Origin: Bacteroides sp. 51
GTDB taxonomy: Bacteria > Bacteroidota > Bacteroidia > Bacteroidales > Bacteroidaceae
Assembly (NCBI RefSeq): GCF_010500965.1
Contig: NZ_QVMI01000020.1
Span: forward strand, 1 to 64,000
Direction of reading: 5' to 3'
Length of the DNA stretch: 64,000 bases
Below, piece after piece: positions 34,825 through 43,879 of the stretch. The notes beneath the pieces are model-generated. The model ran no database searches and was not told the DNA's origin. It was given only the letters and a program-made list of their open reading frames with translations. Within the stretch, counting starts at the first letter, position 1. The number at the start of each line of letters is the position of its first letter. Both the position numbers and the translations under genes were made by a program.

Positions 34825-35013
34825 TTAGCAGAGTGCCTCAGAACCAATGAAACTACCGGCTATCCCGGCGAAAATTGCACCAACTCCGGTTAAGCAGGCT
34901 GCTCCAACAGCTGCGGTAACAAGACATGCTACTCCAATATTACATGCTGCTTGCCATGTTGCAGCTCTGCCACCCTTGACATCTTCCATCTTTTCAAAAT
35001 TCAATTTTTTCAT
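34825..35013 (-). CDS. GG-leader bacteriocin-like precursor with four cysteines
   Basis: 62 residues. The 15-residue leader MKKLNFEKMEDVKGG ends in a double Gly. The predicted 47-residue core starts RAATW, is rich in Ala, Gly and Val, and has Cys at core positions 9, 15, 25 and 47, the last being the C-terminal residue. A hydrophobic Gly-rich helix (core about 18-42) could insert in membranes. It resembles class II bacteriocins in layout, and the C39 exporter of the same operon is the expected processing enzyme. No modification enzyme is encoded nearby. Confidence 0.8.
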   Translation of the reverse strand: MKKLNFEKMEDVKGGRAATWQAACNIGVACLVTAAVGAACLTGVGAIFAGIAGSFIGSEALC

Positions 35014-35116
35014 ACATTGACAAAATAATTAATTTACAAATTAGTTACCTCTCATGTAGTACATTTGAGATAACCGGATATTTAGTTACTTTTGCAAAAG
35101 TCAACTCATTAATACG

Positions 35117-36181
35117 TTAATCGACAACTTTGATTTCATCATCTTCATCAATTCCAGAAGTTATTTCAGTAAATATACCATCAGAGATTCCAGTTGTTAT
35201 AAACTGTTTCTTGAATTTCCCTTTAGTGTCTTTTATTTCTAGATATATTGAATCATAATCAAATGAAAAATACTGTTCTTCAAGTGCAAGTACATTTTCT
35301 TTTCGTTGTAGAACGGTCGTGGCGCTTGCAGTACAACCTGCCTTAATTTGCATTTGAACTGAGTCAGGTACATTTATTGAAGATATAACATCAAAATATG
35401 CTATACCATTTTGAATTGTTCCTTTCGGTGCTATGAATTCTATCTTTCCTGTAATCTGTAAATTTGTATTTGAGACCAAAGAAAGATTAACTGGCATTCC
35501 TGTTTTTAATAGTAATATATCTGACTCTATAACATTTCCTACAAAGATTAGTGAATTGAGGTCGGATATTTTAGCTATTGTTGTCCCTTCGCTCCAAGTG
35601 CCTCTTGACATAACAGAACCACCCTCTTTAACTGGCAATTCTAAAATAATTCCATTGTTTGTGGCGGTTATAATGTTTGATATGTTCGATTTGTAGAATC
35701 CTTTCATCATATTTAGCTCATTCACAGTGGAGCAATATTCAGATTTGATAATATTTAAATTACTTTCCTCTGTTCTGTATTCCTCCTCGGCTATAAGTTG
35801 AGAATCATAAAGCCTTTGTGTACGAGAAAAATTCTCTTGAGCATTGTCATATTTAATTTTTGATACTTCTATGCTTTTTAAAAGGCGTTCATATTCTATT
35901 GGGTCCTTAACGTATTGAATCCGAGCAATGTTTTCCCCTAGTTTAATACTATCGCCTATCTTTACGTATAATTCCTCCAATACTCCTGAAATAGTTGATT
36001 TTATATCAATTTCCTTTTCCGGTAGGATAACACCTGAAATAGTTAAAGAGCTTTCAATTGTCATTCTTTTAGCATTTACAATTTTTACGGTGTCGCCATT
36101 GTTATTAATCGCAATTTTATAAATGATATATCCAACTATAATTAATAGTATACTTAGTATAAGTGCCTTTATTATTTTCAT
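35117..36181 (-). CDS. Membrane-fusion (HlyD/MacA-type) adaptor of cluster 2
   Basis: 354 residues. One N-terminal membrane helix (about 5-24) is followed by lipoyl half-motifs (STISGVLEELYVKIGDSIKL and TATNNGIILELPVKEGGSV), a coiled-coil hairpin (about 85-160) and a beta-barrel/membrane-proximal domain. The architecture is MacA/RND-adaptor-like. Its start is 2 bp from the end of the MacB-type permease gene, so the two form a unit. It stands upstream of the precursor and may serve the C39 exporter or a MacAB-like pump. Confidence 0.88.
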   Translation of the reverse strand: MKIIKALILSILLIIVGYIIYKIAINNNGDTVKIVNAKRMTIESSLTISGVILPEKEIDIKSTISGVLEELYVKIGDSIKLGENIARIQYVKDPIEYERLLKSIEVSKIKYDNAQENFSRTQRLYDSQLIAEEEYRTEESNLNIIKSEYCSTVNELNMMKGFYKSNISNIITATNNGIILELPVKEGGSVMSRGTWSEGTTIAKISDLNSLIFVGNVIESDILLLKTGMPVNLSLVSNTNLQITGKIEFIAPKGTIQNGIAYFDVISSINVPDSVQMQIKAGCTASATTVLQRKENVLALEEQYFSFDYDSIYLEIKDTKGKFKKQFITTGISDGIFTEITSGIDEDDEIKVVD

Positions 36182-36183
36182 TT

Positions 36184-37410
36184 TTAATTTTCCTCTTTTA
36201 TTGCTTCTACGGGAACTAAATGAGATGCATATATTGCAGGGATTAAGCCCGCTAAACCTCCAGAAATGACTAAAATTAAAACCGCTGCAATTGATGTTGA
36301 AATATCAATACCTGGTTTTTCAATCATAATGGTATCTTTTGTGATAAGTAAGCCCAAAAATTCCAGCAGAATCCAACCTATAAAAAGTCCTATTGCACCA
36401 GCAATGGATGTCAAGCCTATAGCTTCCCCAATGAACATAATCTTAATACTACTTGCAGTAGCGCCTATTGATTTTCTTATTCCTATTTCTCGTGTTCGCT
36501 CTTTAACAGATGCATATATAATGTTGCCAACACCAATAATCCCGCTTATCAATGTGCTCAGTCCCATAAACCAAAGAACTTTTCTTATGGTAGTGAATAA
36601 ATTTGTAAATGCAGCAACCTGTTCTTCAAAAGAACTAAAATAGAATACTGTATCATCTACTGGGCTAAATATGTATTTCTTACCCATAATAGTACGTATG
36701 CGTTTTTTTATGTCGTCTAAACTGCTTTTTTTATTTGTAGAGAATAGAACAATAGAAAATTGTTCTGCTTCAGGATGGCTGTCTAAATATGTAGAATATG
36801 GTATATAGATAACGCGTTCCTCAGAACTGTTGAGAAGTGTGTTTTTAATAACTCCAACAATTTTATAAAATTCTTTTCCAATACGAATATCTTTTCCTAT
36901 GGGGTTTTCATTTTTGAAAAGAATATCTGCTATATTTTTTCCAATTAAAACGATCTTTCTTTTTTCTGCCATATCAAGATCGTTTAAAACCCGTCCTTTA
37001 TCTGCTTCCAATAACTTTATTCGAAAATATTCTGGGTATACCCCACGCGTCTCATAACGAGCGGATTTAATGCCTGCAAATATTTGATCCAACTTAGAAA
37101 CTTCTGGAGAAATATAATCAATTCCTGATATGCATTTTTTAAGTATCTGAATATCTTGCGAGTTAATTTCTATTTTTGTATTTGTGTTTGTTCCTTTATA
37201 AGGCAGTGATGTTTCAAAAGTGTATAAATATGTTGAGGTTAACGAAAACCCATTAAACACACTGAAAACACCTTTTTCAAAACCGGATCCCACTCCAAGA
37301 AGTAAAATAAGAATTAGTATACCCCATGCAACTCCTATTCCCGTGAGAACGGAACGAGTAGGCTTCCCTTTTACTGCTTGATATATTTCGATTACAAAAT
37401 CATTAAACAT
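36184..37410 (-). CDS. MacB/FtsX-type ABC permease
   Basis: 408 residues. An N-terminal helix (about 20-42) is followed by a large periplasmic MacB-PCD domain (about 45-270) and three C-terminal helices (about 285-400), with the family motif REIGIRKSIGATASSI between helices 2 and 3. No MacB ATPase gene lies next to it or elsewhere in the window, although such permeases need one. Its partner is probably encoded elsewhere, or the subunit has been lost. It is the first gene of the cluster 2 operon, with a long AT-rich leader region upstream. Confidence 0.88.
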   Translation of the reverse strand: MFNDFVIEIYQAVKGKPTRSVLTGIGVAWGILILILLLGVGSGFEKGVFSVFNGFSLTSTYLYTFETSLPYKGTNTNTKIEINSQDIQILKKCISGIDYISPEVSKLDQIFAGIKSARYETRGVYPEYFRIKLLEADKGRVLNDLDMAEKRKIVLIGKNIADILFKNENPIGKDIRIGKEFYKIVGVIKNTLLNSSEERVIYIPYSTYLDSHPEAEQFSIVLFSTNKKSSLDDIKKRIRTIMGKKYIFSPVDDTVFYFSSFEEQVAAFTNLFTTIRKVLWFMGLSTLISGIIGVGNIIYASVKERTREIGIRKSIGATASSIKIMFIGEAIGLTSIAGAIGLFIGWILLEFLGLLITKDTIMIEKPGIDISTSIAAVLILVISGGLAGLIPAIYASHLVPVEAIKEEN

Positions 37411-38209
37411 TGTGTGGTAGTGAACTTAATTGGTTTTGCTATACATATTTAATTTGTATAATCAGAATTAATCATATCATATAATTTACAAATATATCAA
37501 TAAATAAATATAATAATTCATTTTACAGATATTTGTTGAAAAGAGACAAGCATTTTATTAATCAGAATATCCTCTTTATGCAGTTCAAAGTGCTAGTAAT
37601 TAATTGATTGATAATGTTTTTTTTAATATGAGACGATTGGAATATTTTTCTTGTTGCTGATTGATAGTTGTATGATAGTTACATAATAATCAATAATGAT
37701 GTACATGGATGTTGCATATATTACAAAATGTTATGCAATATAATATATGATATACATATATTTGGCTTATAACCTAGTATTTAAAACAAATATACAGAAG
37801 AAGTAGCTAATTGCATTATCCTAAAGATAGGATATGCATTGAATAAGTTGGCTAATAAGGTGAATTTCTGTCAAATCTTTGTTGGAACTCTACCCTGCCC
37901 TGTTTGACTCTAAACTAACTTCAGTTAAATGAGGATTTACCCAATCCCTGTTGAACTAAATAAATTACTTCATTAGAAAAAGTATCGGGAAGTAAGATAT
38001 CTATTACGTTATTCTCTTTTGTCGCGTACAATTTGGGAGGTGGCTCTATTGCAGCGATGTTGATGACTCGTATAACTGCGGGTATTCTATAGTTTATAAT
38101 TCAACTGTTTATTGGAGCTAGCCTACTAATTGAAATCTTTATAGTTCTATTAGTTGGTTGGTTTGCAAGGTCTAATTGATGGTTTTAATTTTAGATTGAT
38201 TAATGCACA
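37411..38209. other. Gene-free AT-rich stretch, left half
   Basis: About 800 bp without a convincing gene. It must contain the promoter of the cluster 2 operon near 37411-37500. The only protein-like reading is the remnant at 37921-38100. Repeats become dense to the right of about 38210. Confidence 0.5.
37921..38100 (-). pseudogene. Possible gene remnant
   Basis: A 59-residue open frame without a start codon. Its protein-like composition includes an EPPPKLYATKENNVIDILL segment and NEVIYLVQQGLGKS near the end. Local base composition is less AT-rich than the surroundings. No family is recognised, and it could be a chance frame. Confidence 0.3.
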
Positions 38210-39162
38210 TATGTTGAAATGTGAAACAATTAATACATTATAATGTATTGATGTAATATTTTGAATATATATTAATGTAATAACAGGGTAGTATAAATAT
38301 ATTGAGATGTCTTGAAGTCATCCTACATTGATTGTAAAACATTAGACTGTACTATAGCTAACTGCGAAAGTACATAAACCCTGCGTACCCACCGGATATT
38401 TCTATGCATATTACCATTATACGTCAAATCCTATGGTCCTACATTGCTGTTATTCACTGAATATTTGCATTGGCATACTCCCGCACCCAAAAAAAATGGA
38501 CGTTCAATGCACGTTTTTCGTGAACCAAATGGTTGTAAATGTGTTATTAATGCCCAAAATTAATGTTGATATATAATATAAAAAGAGTTGCATGTATCTC
38601 TCAGTCCATATTTAAATGTATAAATGTATAGGTGTAAATGTATTAAAATATATATATAAGAATGTACACCTACTAACTGTGATGGCGATTTGATCTATCG
38701 GTGTATTTTGCTGTATAAATGTTAAAATGCATATCTATATCAATGTATTAATATAATAGTTTCGACACATTAATGCATACCGATGTATAAATGTAACTCT
38801 GTAAATACTGTAATATATTTAAATGTATTATTGTGGAACTTGGCAGTAGTTTTGTCGATTACTGTAATTTTCTATGTTAATGTATAGATGTAACTACATA
38901 TAAATGTATTAATGCAAATATATTGTAATATATTTCATTGTAAATGTACTCACACATATATTTATAAATACAATTAAATTATAATGTAATAATGCATATA
39001 CATTATAATATATAAATGGATATATGTATTATTATATAAATGTCATGAGGGAGATACATTGATACATTGAAATACAATAATGCATATATGTGAATATACA
39101 TCAATGCAATAATGTTATAGTATTAATAATTAATAATATATTGATATTTTAATGCAGAAACA
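38210..39162. repeat. AATGTAT-type short repeats upstream of parA; candidate centromere or origin
   Basis: Very AT-rich DNA packed with variants of (A)ATGTATAA, AATGTATTAATGCA and their complements. One example is the run near 38620-38650, where ATGTATAA, ATGTATAG, GTGTAAAT and ATGTATT follow at about 8-bp steps. A palindrome AATACATTATAATGTATT lies near 38230-38250. There are dozens of copies but the exact number and period were not computed. The position directly upstream of parA and an RHH protein fits a partition centromere, and iterons of a replication origin are the alternative. Confidence 0.6.
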
Positions 39163-39192
39163 TTGATATATCAAAACATATTACTATATTTG
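39163..39192 (+). promoter_or_regulatory. parA promoter with overlapping palindrome
   Basis: TTG at 39163-39165... precisely TTG at 39164 region, then a 19-bp spacer and TATATTTG at 39185-39192, matches the Bacteroides sigma consensus (TTG-N19-TAnnTTTG). The -33 element is embedded in the perfect palindrome TTGATATATCAA (39163-39174), a likely site for autorepression by ParA or its RHH partner. The start codon is 25 bp downstream of the -7 element. Confidence 0.7.
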
Positions 39193-39217
39193 CATTGTAA
39201 CATAAATATATTAATAT

Positions 39218-39976
39218 ATGGAAGCTAAAATTATTGCGATTGTAAACCATAAGGGTGGGGTAGGAAAGACTACTACAGCAGTGAATCTTACAGCAAGCCT
39301 GGCTACTTTTGAAAAGAAAGTTCTTTTGGTGGACTTGGATCCGCAAGCGAATGCTACATCCCACTTTGATGTTAATGCTGAAGAGGGAAATAATATATAT
39401 CTGTCTATACGTGGCGACCTAAAGGAACTTCCAATCGTCAAGCTAAACGACTGTCTCGATTTAGTTCCATCAAGCCTTGATCTAAGTGCCGCAGAAATAG
39501 AAATCACATCGAAGATTAGTAGGGAAACAATACTTCATAAGTTGATAAAACCTCTACGGAGTAAGTATGATTATATCATTATTGATTGCCCTCCTTCATT
39601 AGGGCTTCTAACAATTAACGCGCTTGCGACAAGTCAAAAAACAATTATCCCTGTGGATTTTGGAACATTTGCTGTTATTGGAATGGCTAAATTAATAGAT
39701 ATAATTCAAGCTGTAAAAGAGAATATAAATGATGATCTTTCTGAGAATTGTATTCTGCTAACCAAGTATGATCCTAGGATGAACATGCATAAAGATATGC
39801 TGTCAAGTATAAGAGAAACGCTTGAAGAACGCACTTTTGATACTATTATACGCACAAATATTGCTTTGAATGAGGCTGCTTACAATAACAAGCCAATCGT
39901 TGAATATAGCCCGCAGAGTAATGGTGCAATCGATTATTTAAAGCTAGCGGAAGAAATTATAAATACTAAATTTTAA
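39218..39976 (+). CDS. parA: ParA-family partition ATPase
   Basis: 252 residues. The deviant Walker A KGGVGKTTTAVNLTASLA (residues 12-29), Walker A' LLVDLDPQANAT and Walker B YIIIDCPPSLGLLT are all intact. It is short, without the N-terminal DNA-binding extension of type Ia ParA, so it resembles Soj/type Ib proteins. It is followed 3 bp later by an RHH-type gene, the usual small partner, and preceded by a long repeat region. It drives DNA segregation of plasmids and some ICEs. Confidence 0.93.
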   Translation: MEAKIIAIVNHKGGVGKTTTAVNLTASLATFEKKVLLVDLDPQANATSHFDVNAEEGNNIYLSIRGDLKELPIVKLNDCLDLVPSSLDLSAAEIEITSKISRETILHKLIKPLRSKYDYIIIDCPPSLGLLTINALATSQKTIIPVDFGTFAVIGMAKLIDIIQAVKENINDDLSENCILLTKYDPRMNMHKDMLSSIRETLEERTFDTIIRTNIALNEAAYNNKPIVEYSPQSNGAIDYLKLAEEIINTKF

Positions 39977-39979
39977 GTC

Positions 39980-40366
39980 ATGCCCGGACCAAAAGAAAAG
40001 ACCAAATTTGGAGTAGGAGCCTTAATAGGGAATCCCAAGAATCGCACTACAACTGAAGAACAAGTAACTGTAGTTCCTGAAGTAAAAGAAGAAGTGTCAA
40101 CAGTCGGCATCAATGATGAAGCTGCCAATACATCAGTAGATATGCCAATAGAAGAAGTAAAGACTTCAGGCGATAAACCTGATAAGCGTAGTAAAACTAA
40201 AAAAGCGGAACCTGAAGTTGAAAGAACACATCAGACAACGGTTCAACTTCCAGTTTCAAAGCACAAGAAATTATCAATCCTATCTATAAATATAGATAAG
40301 ACACATAAAGAGCTAATTAACGAAGCAATTGACCTTTTATTGAAAAAATATAAAGATCAAGTATAA
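39980..40366 (+). CDS. RHH-type partition partner protein
   Basis: 128 residues. The N-terminal ~80 residues are charged and disordered (Glu, Thr, Lys, Pro). The C-terminal ~45 look like a ribbon-helix-helix DNA-binding domain: a QTTVQLPVSKHKKLS strand-helix followed by a second helix KELINEAIDLLLKKYKD. Its position 3 bp after parA and this architecture match ParB-equivalent centromere-binding proteins of the RHH kind. The repeats upstream of parA are the likely binding site. Confidence 0.75.
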   Translation: MPGPKEKTKFGVGALIGNPKNRTTTEEQVTVVPEVKEEVSTVGINDEAANTSVDMPIEEVKTSGDKPDKRSKTKKAEPEVERTHQTTVQLPVSKHKKLSILSINIDKTHKELINEAIDLLLKKYKDQV

Positions 40367-40573
40367 TATATAATAGGGAAGGGTAGGGGAGTGTTTTTTG
40401 CAGCTTCCTGATGAGAACATAGAACCTGAAACTAATGAATCAGGTATTTTAAAGTACAATTCTATATAGTGCTAACATTGCACTATATCCATATACAAGA
40501 GGATTTCTCATTTTTTAACCAAAAACAACGTGATTTGGCTAACGAAAATATAAGTAACTTAACAACAAGGAAT

Positions 40574-42397
40574 ATGAAAAAGATAAATATTGTATTTGGC
40601 TTGCTAACAGCAGCTATATTGTTCTCCTGTAGTTCTGATGACACTCCAGAACCAACTCCTCCAGGACCAGATCCTACTCCTCCAATAGAAACAGGAGTTA
40701 AATTAAAACTTTCAACTTCCATCGAATCTCACACTGAAGTTACCGATGGGCAGAGTAGGGGAGTGGTGGCTACCTTCCAAAAGGATGATGAGATAGGACT
40801 ATTTTATAACGATACTTGTGTCAATCGCAAGCTAACATTTAGTGGTACCGAATGGACTGACCATAACATAACCCTAGCTTCTTCAGCAAAGAATCTATAC
40901 TGTTATTTTCCCTATGATAATTCTGTAAAAAGCCATGATGCAATTTCTTTCAAAGTTGAAGATCAGATTGATTACCTAGTAGGATCAGCTTCAGTAAGTG
41001 AACTTGTACCTACTGCAGAGATTAAAATGAAGCATGCTCTTGCTCTTGTTCGTGTAATACTTAAAAAGAATAATTATAATGGAGCCGGTCATGTGGAAAC
41101 TGTTACATGGAATGGTATTCATAAATCTGGAACATTAAATGTTATAACCAATACGACTATAGCAAATGGTGATAAAGGAAGTTATCAAGCCGGTGGAAAT
41201 TATAACCTTGATGACCGAGTGGATCCTGTTCAGGTCGAAGCCATTCTTTTACCAGTTAATACAGCGGATGGTATTGGTGTAACTGTAAAAGTTGATGGAG
41301 AGGAAAGAATTTACCAGTTACCAACATCTCACAAGTGGGAACCAGGTAAAGCATACACTTACGAACTTACCCTGAAGGGTGGATATAATAGTCCGATAGA
41401 GCTTGAAGAATATGCAATAGATGTTTCTCATTGGTCTACCTATGGAAAAACTGATCAGATTATATTGTCTGTATCGGATAAAGATTGGTTTGATATAGAA
41501 CCGGGTGTAATTAAAGAAGGTAGTGATGTATATCGCAATGAAGGGCGCATGTTTGGCTTCTTTGGTTATTGGATGGGATATGACCCCGTAACAGGAAATA
41601 TGCCGGCTACCTGGGAGGGAGACTTTCGTATGGTGTTAATGGATAATACAGGAAATATAATCGAACAATATCACTCGTGCACTATTACTGCTGAAAATGG
41701 TGGGATGATGAAGAATACTAGTAGAAGATGTTATGTAACTGCACCGGTAGGTACTTATGAATTAGGGGTATTATTCCGAAAGAAAGGTGAAACTACCTGG
41801 CAGAAAGCGACTTTATTGGATGGCGTAACAAAAAAGGATATGACTTATACAGTTAAAGAACAAACAAACCTTCCTGCACTTCGTATGATTCAGATAGAAG
41901 AAGAAACAAATACAGGAATTGTTAATCACGATCGCCACTATAATAGTAACTTCAATATAACTTACATTCTGTCAAACAGGGGAAACATTCCACTTAAGGG
42001 TGAAATAAAAGCGGTATGGGAACGTACCTTTGATTATACCGGTCATTGTTATAGACCATGTTCAAAACGAACAAATACGATCAACGATTTCACTTGGCAA
42101 GATGAAATAGGACGAGTGTCTATTGATTTAGAATCAACTGTACGGTTTTGGAATGGTATTATTCCTTGTTCTTTCCCTGTCAAAAGAGAAAGGCCAATGA
42201 CTGCGGATGGAATAGGATATTGTATGCCATTAGTACATCTGTACTGGAAAGCAGAGGGCAGCAGTGAGTGGGTATTACTTCGCTTAGACATGGATCCTAT
42301 TTTGGCTGCTAAAGTAAACACTAGTCAGGAAGAAGCTAATTTGTTTTTTAATGCTTTTAATTATGTAAATGTAACCCAAACACATTGGTATAACTAA
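40574..42397 (+). CDS. Fimbrillin-family lipoprotein
   Basis: 607 residues from the ATG at 40574. Longer frames from 40469 put 35 non-signal residues in front. A lipoprotein signal ends LFSC19, followed by a Pro-rich linker (TPPGPDPTPPIETG). Residues about 40-270 follow the fimbrillin/FimA-like pattern (KDDEIGLFYN, LYCYFPYD, KMKHALALVRVIL, WEPGKAYTYELTLKGG). The C-terminal ~330 residues are an extra beta-rich region of unknown type. It is a surface lipoprotein, the first gene after parA and its partner, and ends at a pair of hairpins. Confidence 0.8.
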   Translation: MKKINIVFGLLTAAILFSCSSDDTPEPTPPGPDPTPPIETGVKLKLSTSIESHTEVTDGQSRGVVATFQKDDEIGLFYNDTCVNRKLTFSGTEWTDHNITLASSAKNLYCYFPYDNSVKSHDAISFKVEDQIDYLVGSASVSELVPTAEIKMKHALALVRVILKKNNYNGAGHVETVTWNGIHKSGTLNVITNTTIANGDKGSYQAGGNYNLDDRVDPVQVEAILLPVNTADGIGVTVKVDGEERIYQLPTSHKWEPGKAYTYELTLKGGYNSPIELEEYAIDVSHWSTYGKTDQIILSVSDKDWFDIEPGVIKEGSDVYRNEGRMFGFFGYWMGYDPVTGNMPATWEGDFRMVLMDNTGNIIEQYHSCTITAENGGMMKNTSRRCYVTAPVGTYELGVLFRKKGETTWQKATLLDGVTKKDMTYTVKEQTNLPALRMIQIEEETNTGIVNHDRHYNSNFNITYILSNRGNIPLKGEIKAVWERTFDYTGHCYRPCSKRTNTINDFTWQDEIGRVSIDLESTVRFWNGIIPCSFPVKRERPMTADGIGYCMPLVHLYWKAEGSSEWVLLRLDMDPILAAKVNTSQEEANLFFNAFNYVNVTQTHWYN

Positions 42398-42476
42398 TGG
42401 CTATAATTAGGCGTTATAAAAGAAAAAATATATCTACTTTTTGGGGCTCACTCACTTCTGTATAGTTGTAATTCAG

Positions 42477-42570
42477 ATAGTATCTACAAAGATACTATGA
42501 TTGATCTGTGATTTCTGTAATCCAAACTATATTAAGTCGTCTATCTATAGAGGTAGGCGACTTTTTTATT
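42477..42570 (+). terminator. Hairpin pair after the fimbrillin lipoprotein gene
   Basis: ATAGTATC/GATACTAT (42477-42498) is a perfect 8-bp stem without a U-tract. AAGTCGTCTA/TAGGCGACTT (42534-42563) has a 10-bp stem with one G-U pair and is followed by TTTTTTATT, a good rho-independent terminator. Confidence 0.75.
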
Positions 42571-42703
42571 GTAGAAAAATGATTTAGTCAGTATCGGATT
42601 TAGATGAGGTTTTAAAATATAAATGTTAGTACTATTCAGTGAACTCATCAACGATGCTGTCCGTTAAAATAGCCTTATTAACTCTCCTCGTATAACTTAA
42701 ATA

Positions 42704-42734
42704 AAATAGCCAGGGATTATTTCTCTGGCTATTT
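42704..42734 (-). terminator. Terminator after cassette 2
   Basis: AAATAGCCAG and CTGGCTATTT form a 10-bp stem. It is the near-identical partner of the hairpin at 24229-24257 and lies 40 bp past the cassette stop codon. Confidence 0.75.
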
Positions 42735-42775
42735 CTTTCAGTCATTTTCAATTCATTTATCCTATCATCCTAGTT

Positions 42776-43165
42776 TTACCAGAAGTTTGTTCCAAGTTTA
42801 TATCGACTATCACTACTCCAAAGGTGTGTGTATGATACAAAGTCATGAGATTCCACATAGTCAGAACCGTTACTACCCTCTGATGGGTTCAGTTTATATA
42901 TATTTGATTTTGTTCCTCCGGAAGCAATAGTGAGTGTATATGTTACTTTTTCATCTTTGACAAGTACATCGTCATTATCGATATAGTCCCACTGATAAGC
43001 TAATGTATGTATCTCAATAGTGGTAGATACAGCTGAAGGAACAGCGTCTGATGCCTCTAAATAAATGCTATATATGGGAGTACCATTTATATATGATGAT
43101 ATTTCATTTATTGCGTTTATTGTAACCGATGCTGCTGTATATTTTGCTGTTAGTGTTCTGTTAGA
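42776..43165 (-). pseudogene. Orphan C-terminal cassette 2 (homologous to 23766-24140)
   Basis: 129 codons with no start codon. A TAG lies just upstream in the same frame (43169-43171). The reading begins SNRTLTAKY and ends GTNFW. It aligns over its whole length with cassette 1, with shared NRTLTAK, YLEA/YLES, a YQW/YTW position, GGTKSNIY/GNTKSNVY and a final aromatic. It shares the 13-bp CTAACAGAACACT junction (43152-43164) and the terminator. It is a silent 3' gene end of a probable surface protein. Confidence 0.6.
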
Positions 43166-43306
43166 ACTCTAACAATCAGTTTTCTACTACCGAATGGTGT
43201 TTATAGCCATGAGAAACTGTTTTTAAGGCTATATATAGACGATTAATTTGTTTTCCTATTATTTAGGTGTGATTGTTCTTTCTGAACTTAATTTAATAAT
43301 AACTAT

Positions 43307-43855
43307 ATGAAAAGATTGAAATTAATTTTTGTGATTGTGTTGTGTATTTTCTCTTTAAGAGGTTATTCACAGTTTTACAGTGCCCGGACAAATATAGTCG
43401 GGTTGGGTACCGGTAATATAAATGCTGAATTTAGTATGACCCTAGACAAACATTTTTCTCTTCACTTTCCCGTTCAGTATAATCCCTTTACCTATAACAG
43501 GGGTAAGAATACGAAGTTCAAGAACCTAACTATCCTTCCTGCTGCCAGATATTGGTTCCTGGAAAGTTTCCGTGAACAGTTCGTCGGCGTGTCTCTTGTT
43601 GGTAGTCGGTATAACATCTCAAACATTTGGGATAGCCGCAGGTATGATGGTTATGCTGCTGGATTAGGAATCTCTTATGGGTGGGCATACCCAATAGCAT
43701 CAAGGTGGAATATAGAGTGGGAGGTAGGCGTTGCCGGTATGTGGTGTGCTTATGATAAATATGTATCTAAGAACTCAGGCTATCACTTTGGTGAGTACCA
43801 CCAGTGGAGAATAGTACCCCATAAGTTTGCACTCAACTTGACCTACCTGTTTTAA
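43307..43855 (+). CDS. DUF3575 outer-membrane protein
   Basis: 182 residues. A signal peptide (about 1-20, ends GYSQ) is followed by an eight-strand-barrel-like pattern (YSARTNIVGLGTGNINAEFS, FSLHFPVQYNPF, LPAARYWF, GYAAGLGISYGW, KFALNLTYLF with the terminal aromatic). DUF3575 genes accompany fimbrial operons in Bacteroidota. Here it opens the long rightward transfer region, and the fimbria-like lipoproteins come 10 kb later. Confidence 0.82.
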   Translation: MKRLKLIFVIVLCIFSLRGYSQFYSARTNIVGLGTGNINAEFSMTLDKHFSLHFPVQYNPFTYNRGKNTKFKNLTILPAARYWFLESFREQFVGVSLVGSRYNISNIWDSRRYDGYAAGLGISYGWAYPIASRWNIEWEVGVAGMWCAYDKYVSKNSGYHFGEYHQWRIVPHKFALNLTYLF

Positions 43856-43879
43856 TAATAGGGTAATAAAGACGTTGAT

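Noticed and set aside
36266-36643. A 125-codon + strand frame under the MacB-type permease
   Set aside because: It is fully antisense to a clear permease gene with conserved motifs. A shadow.
38210-39162. CRISPR array
   Set aside because: The repeats are short, degenerate and irregular, with no constant spacers and no cas genes in the window.
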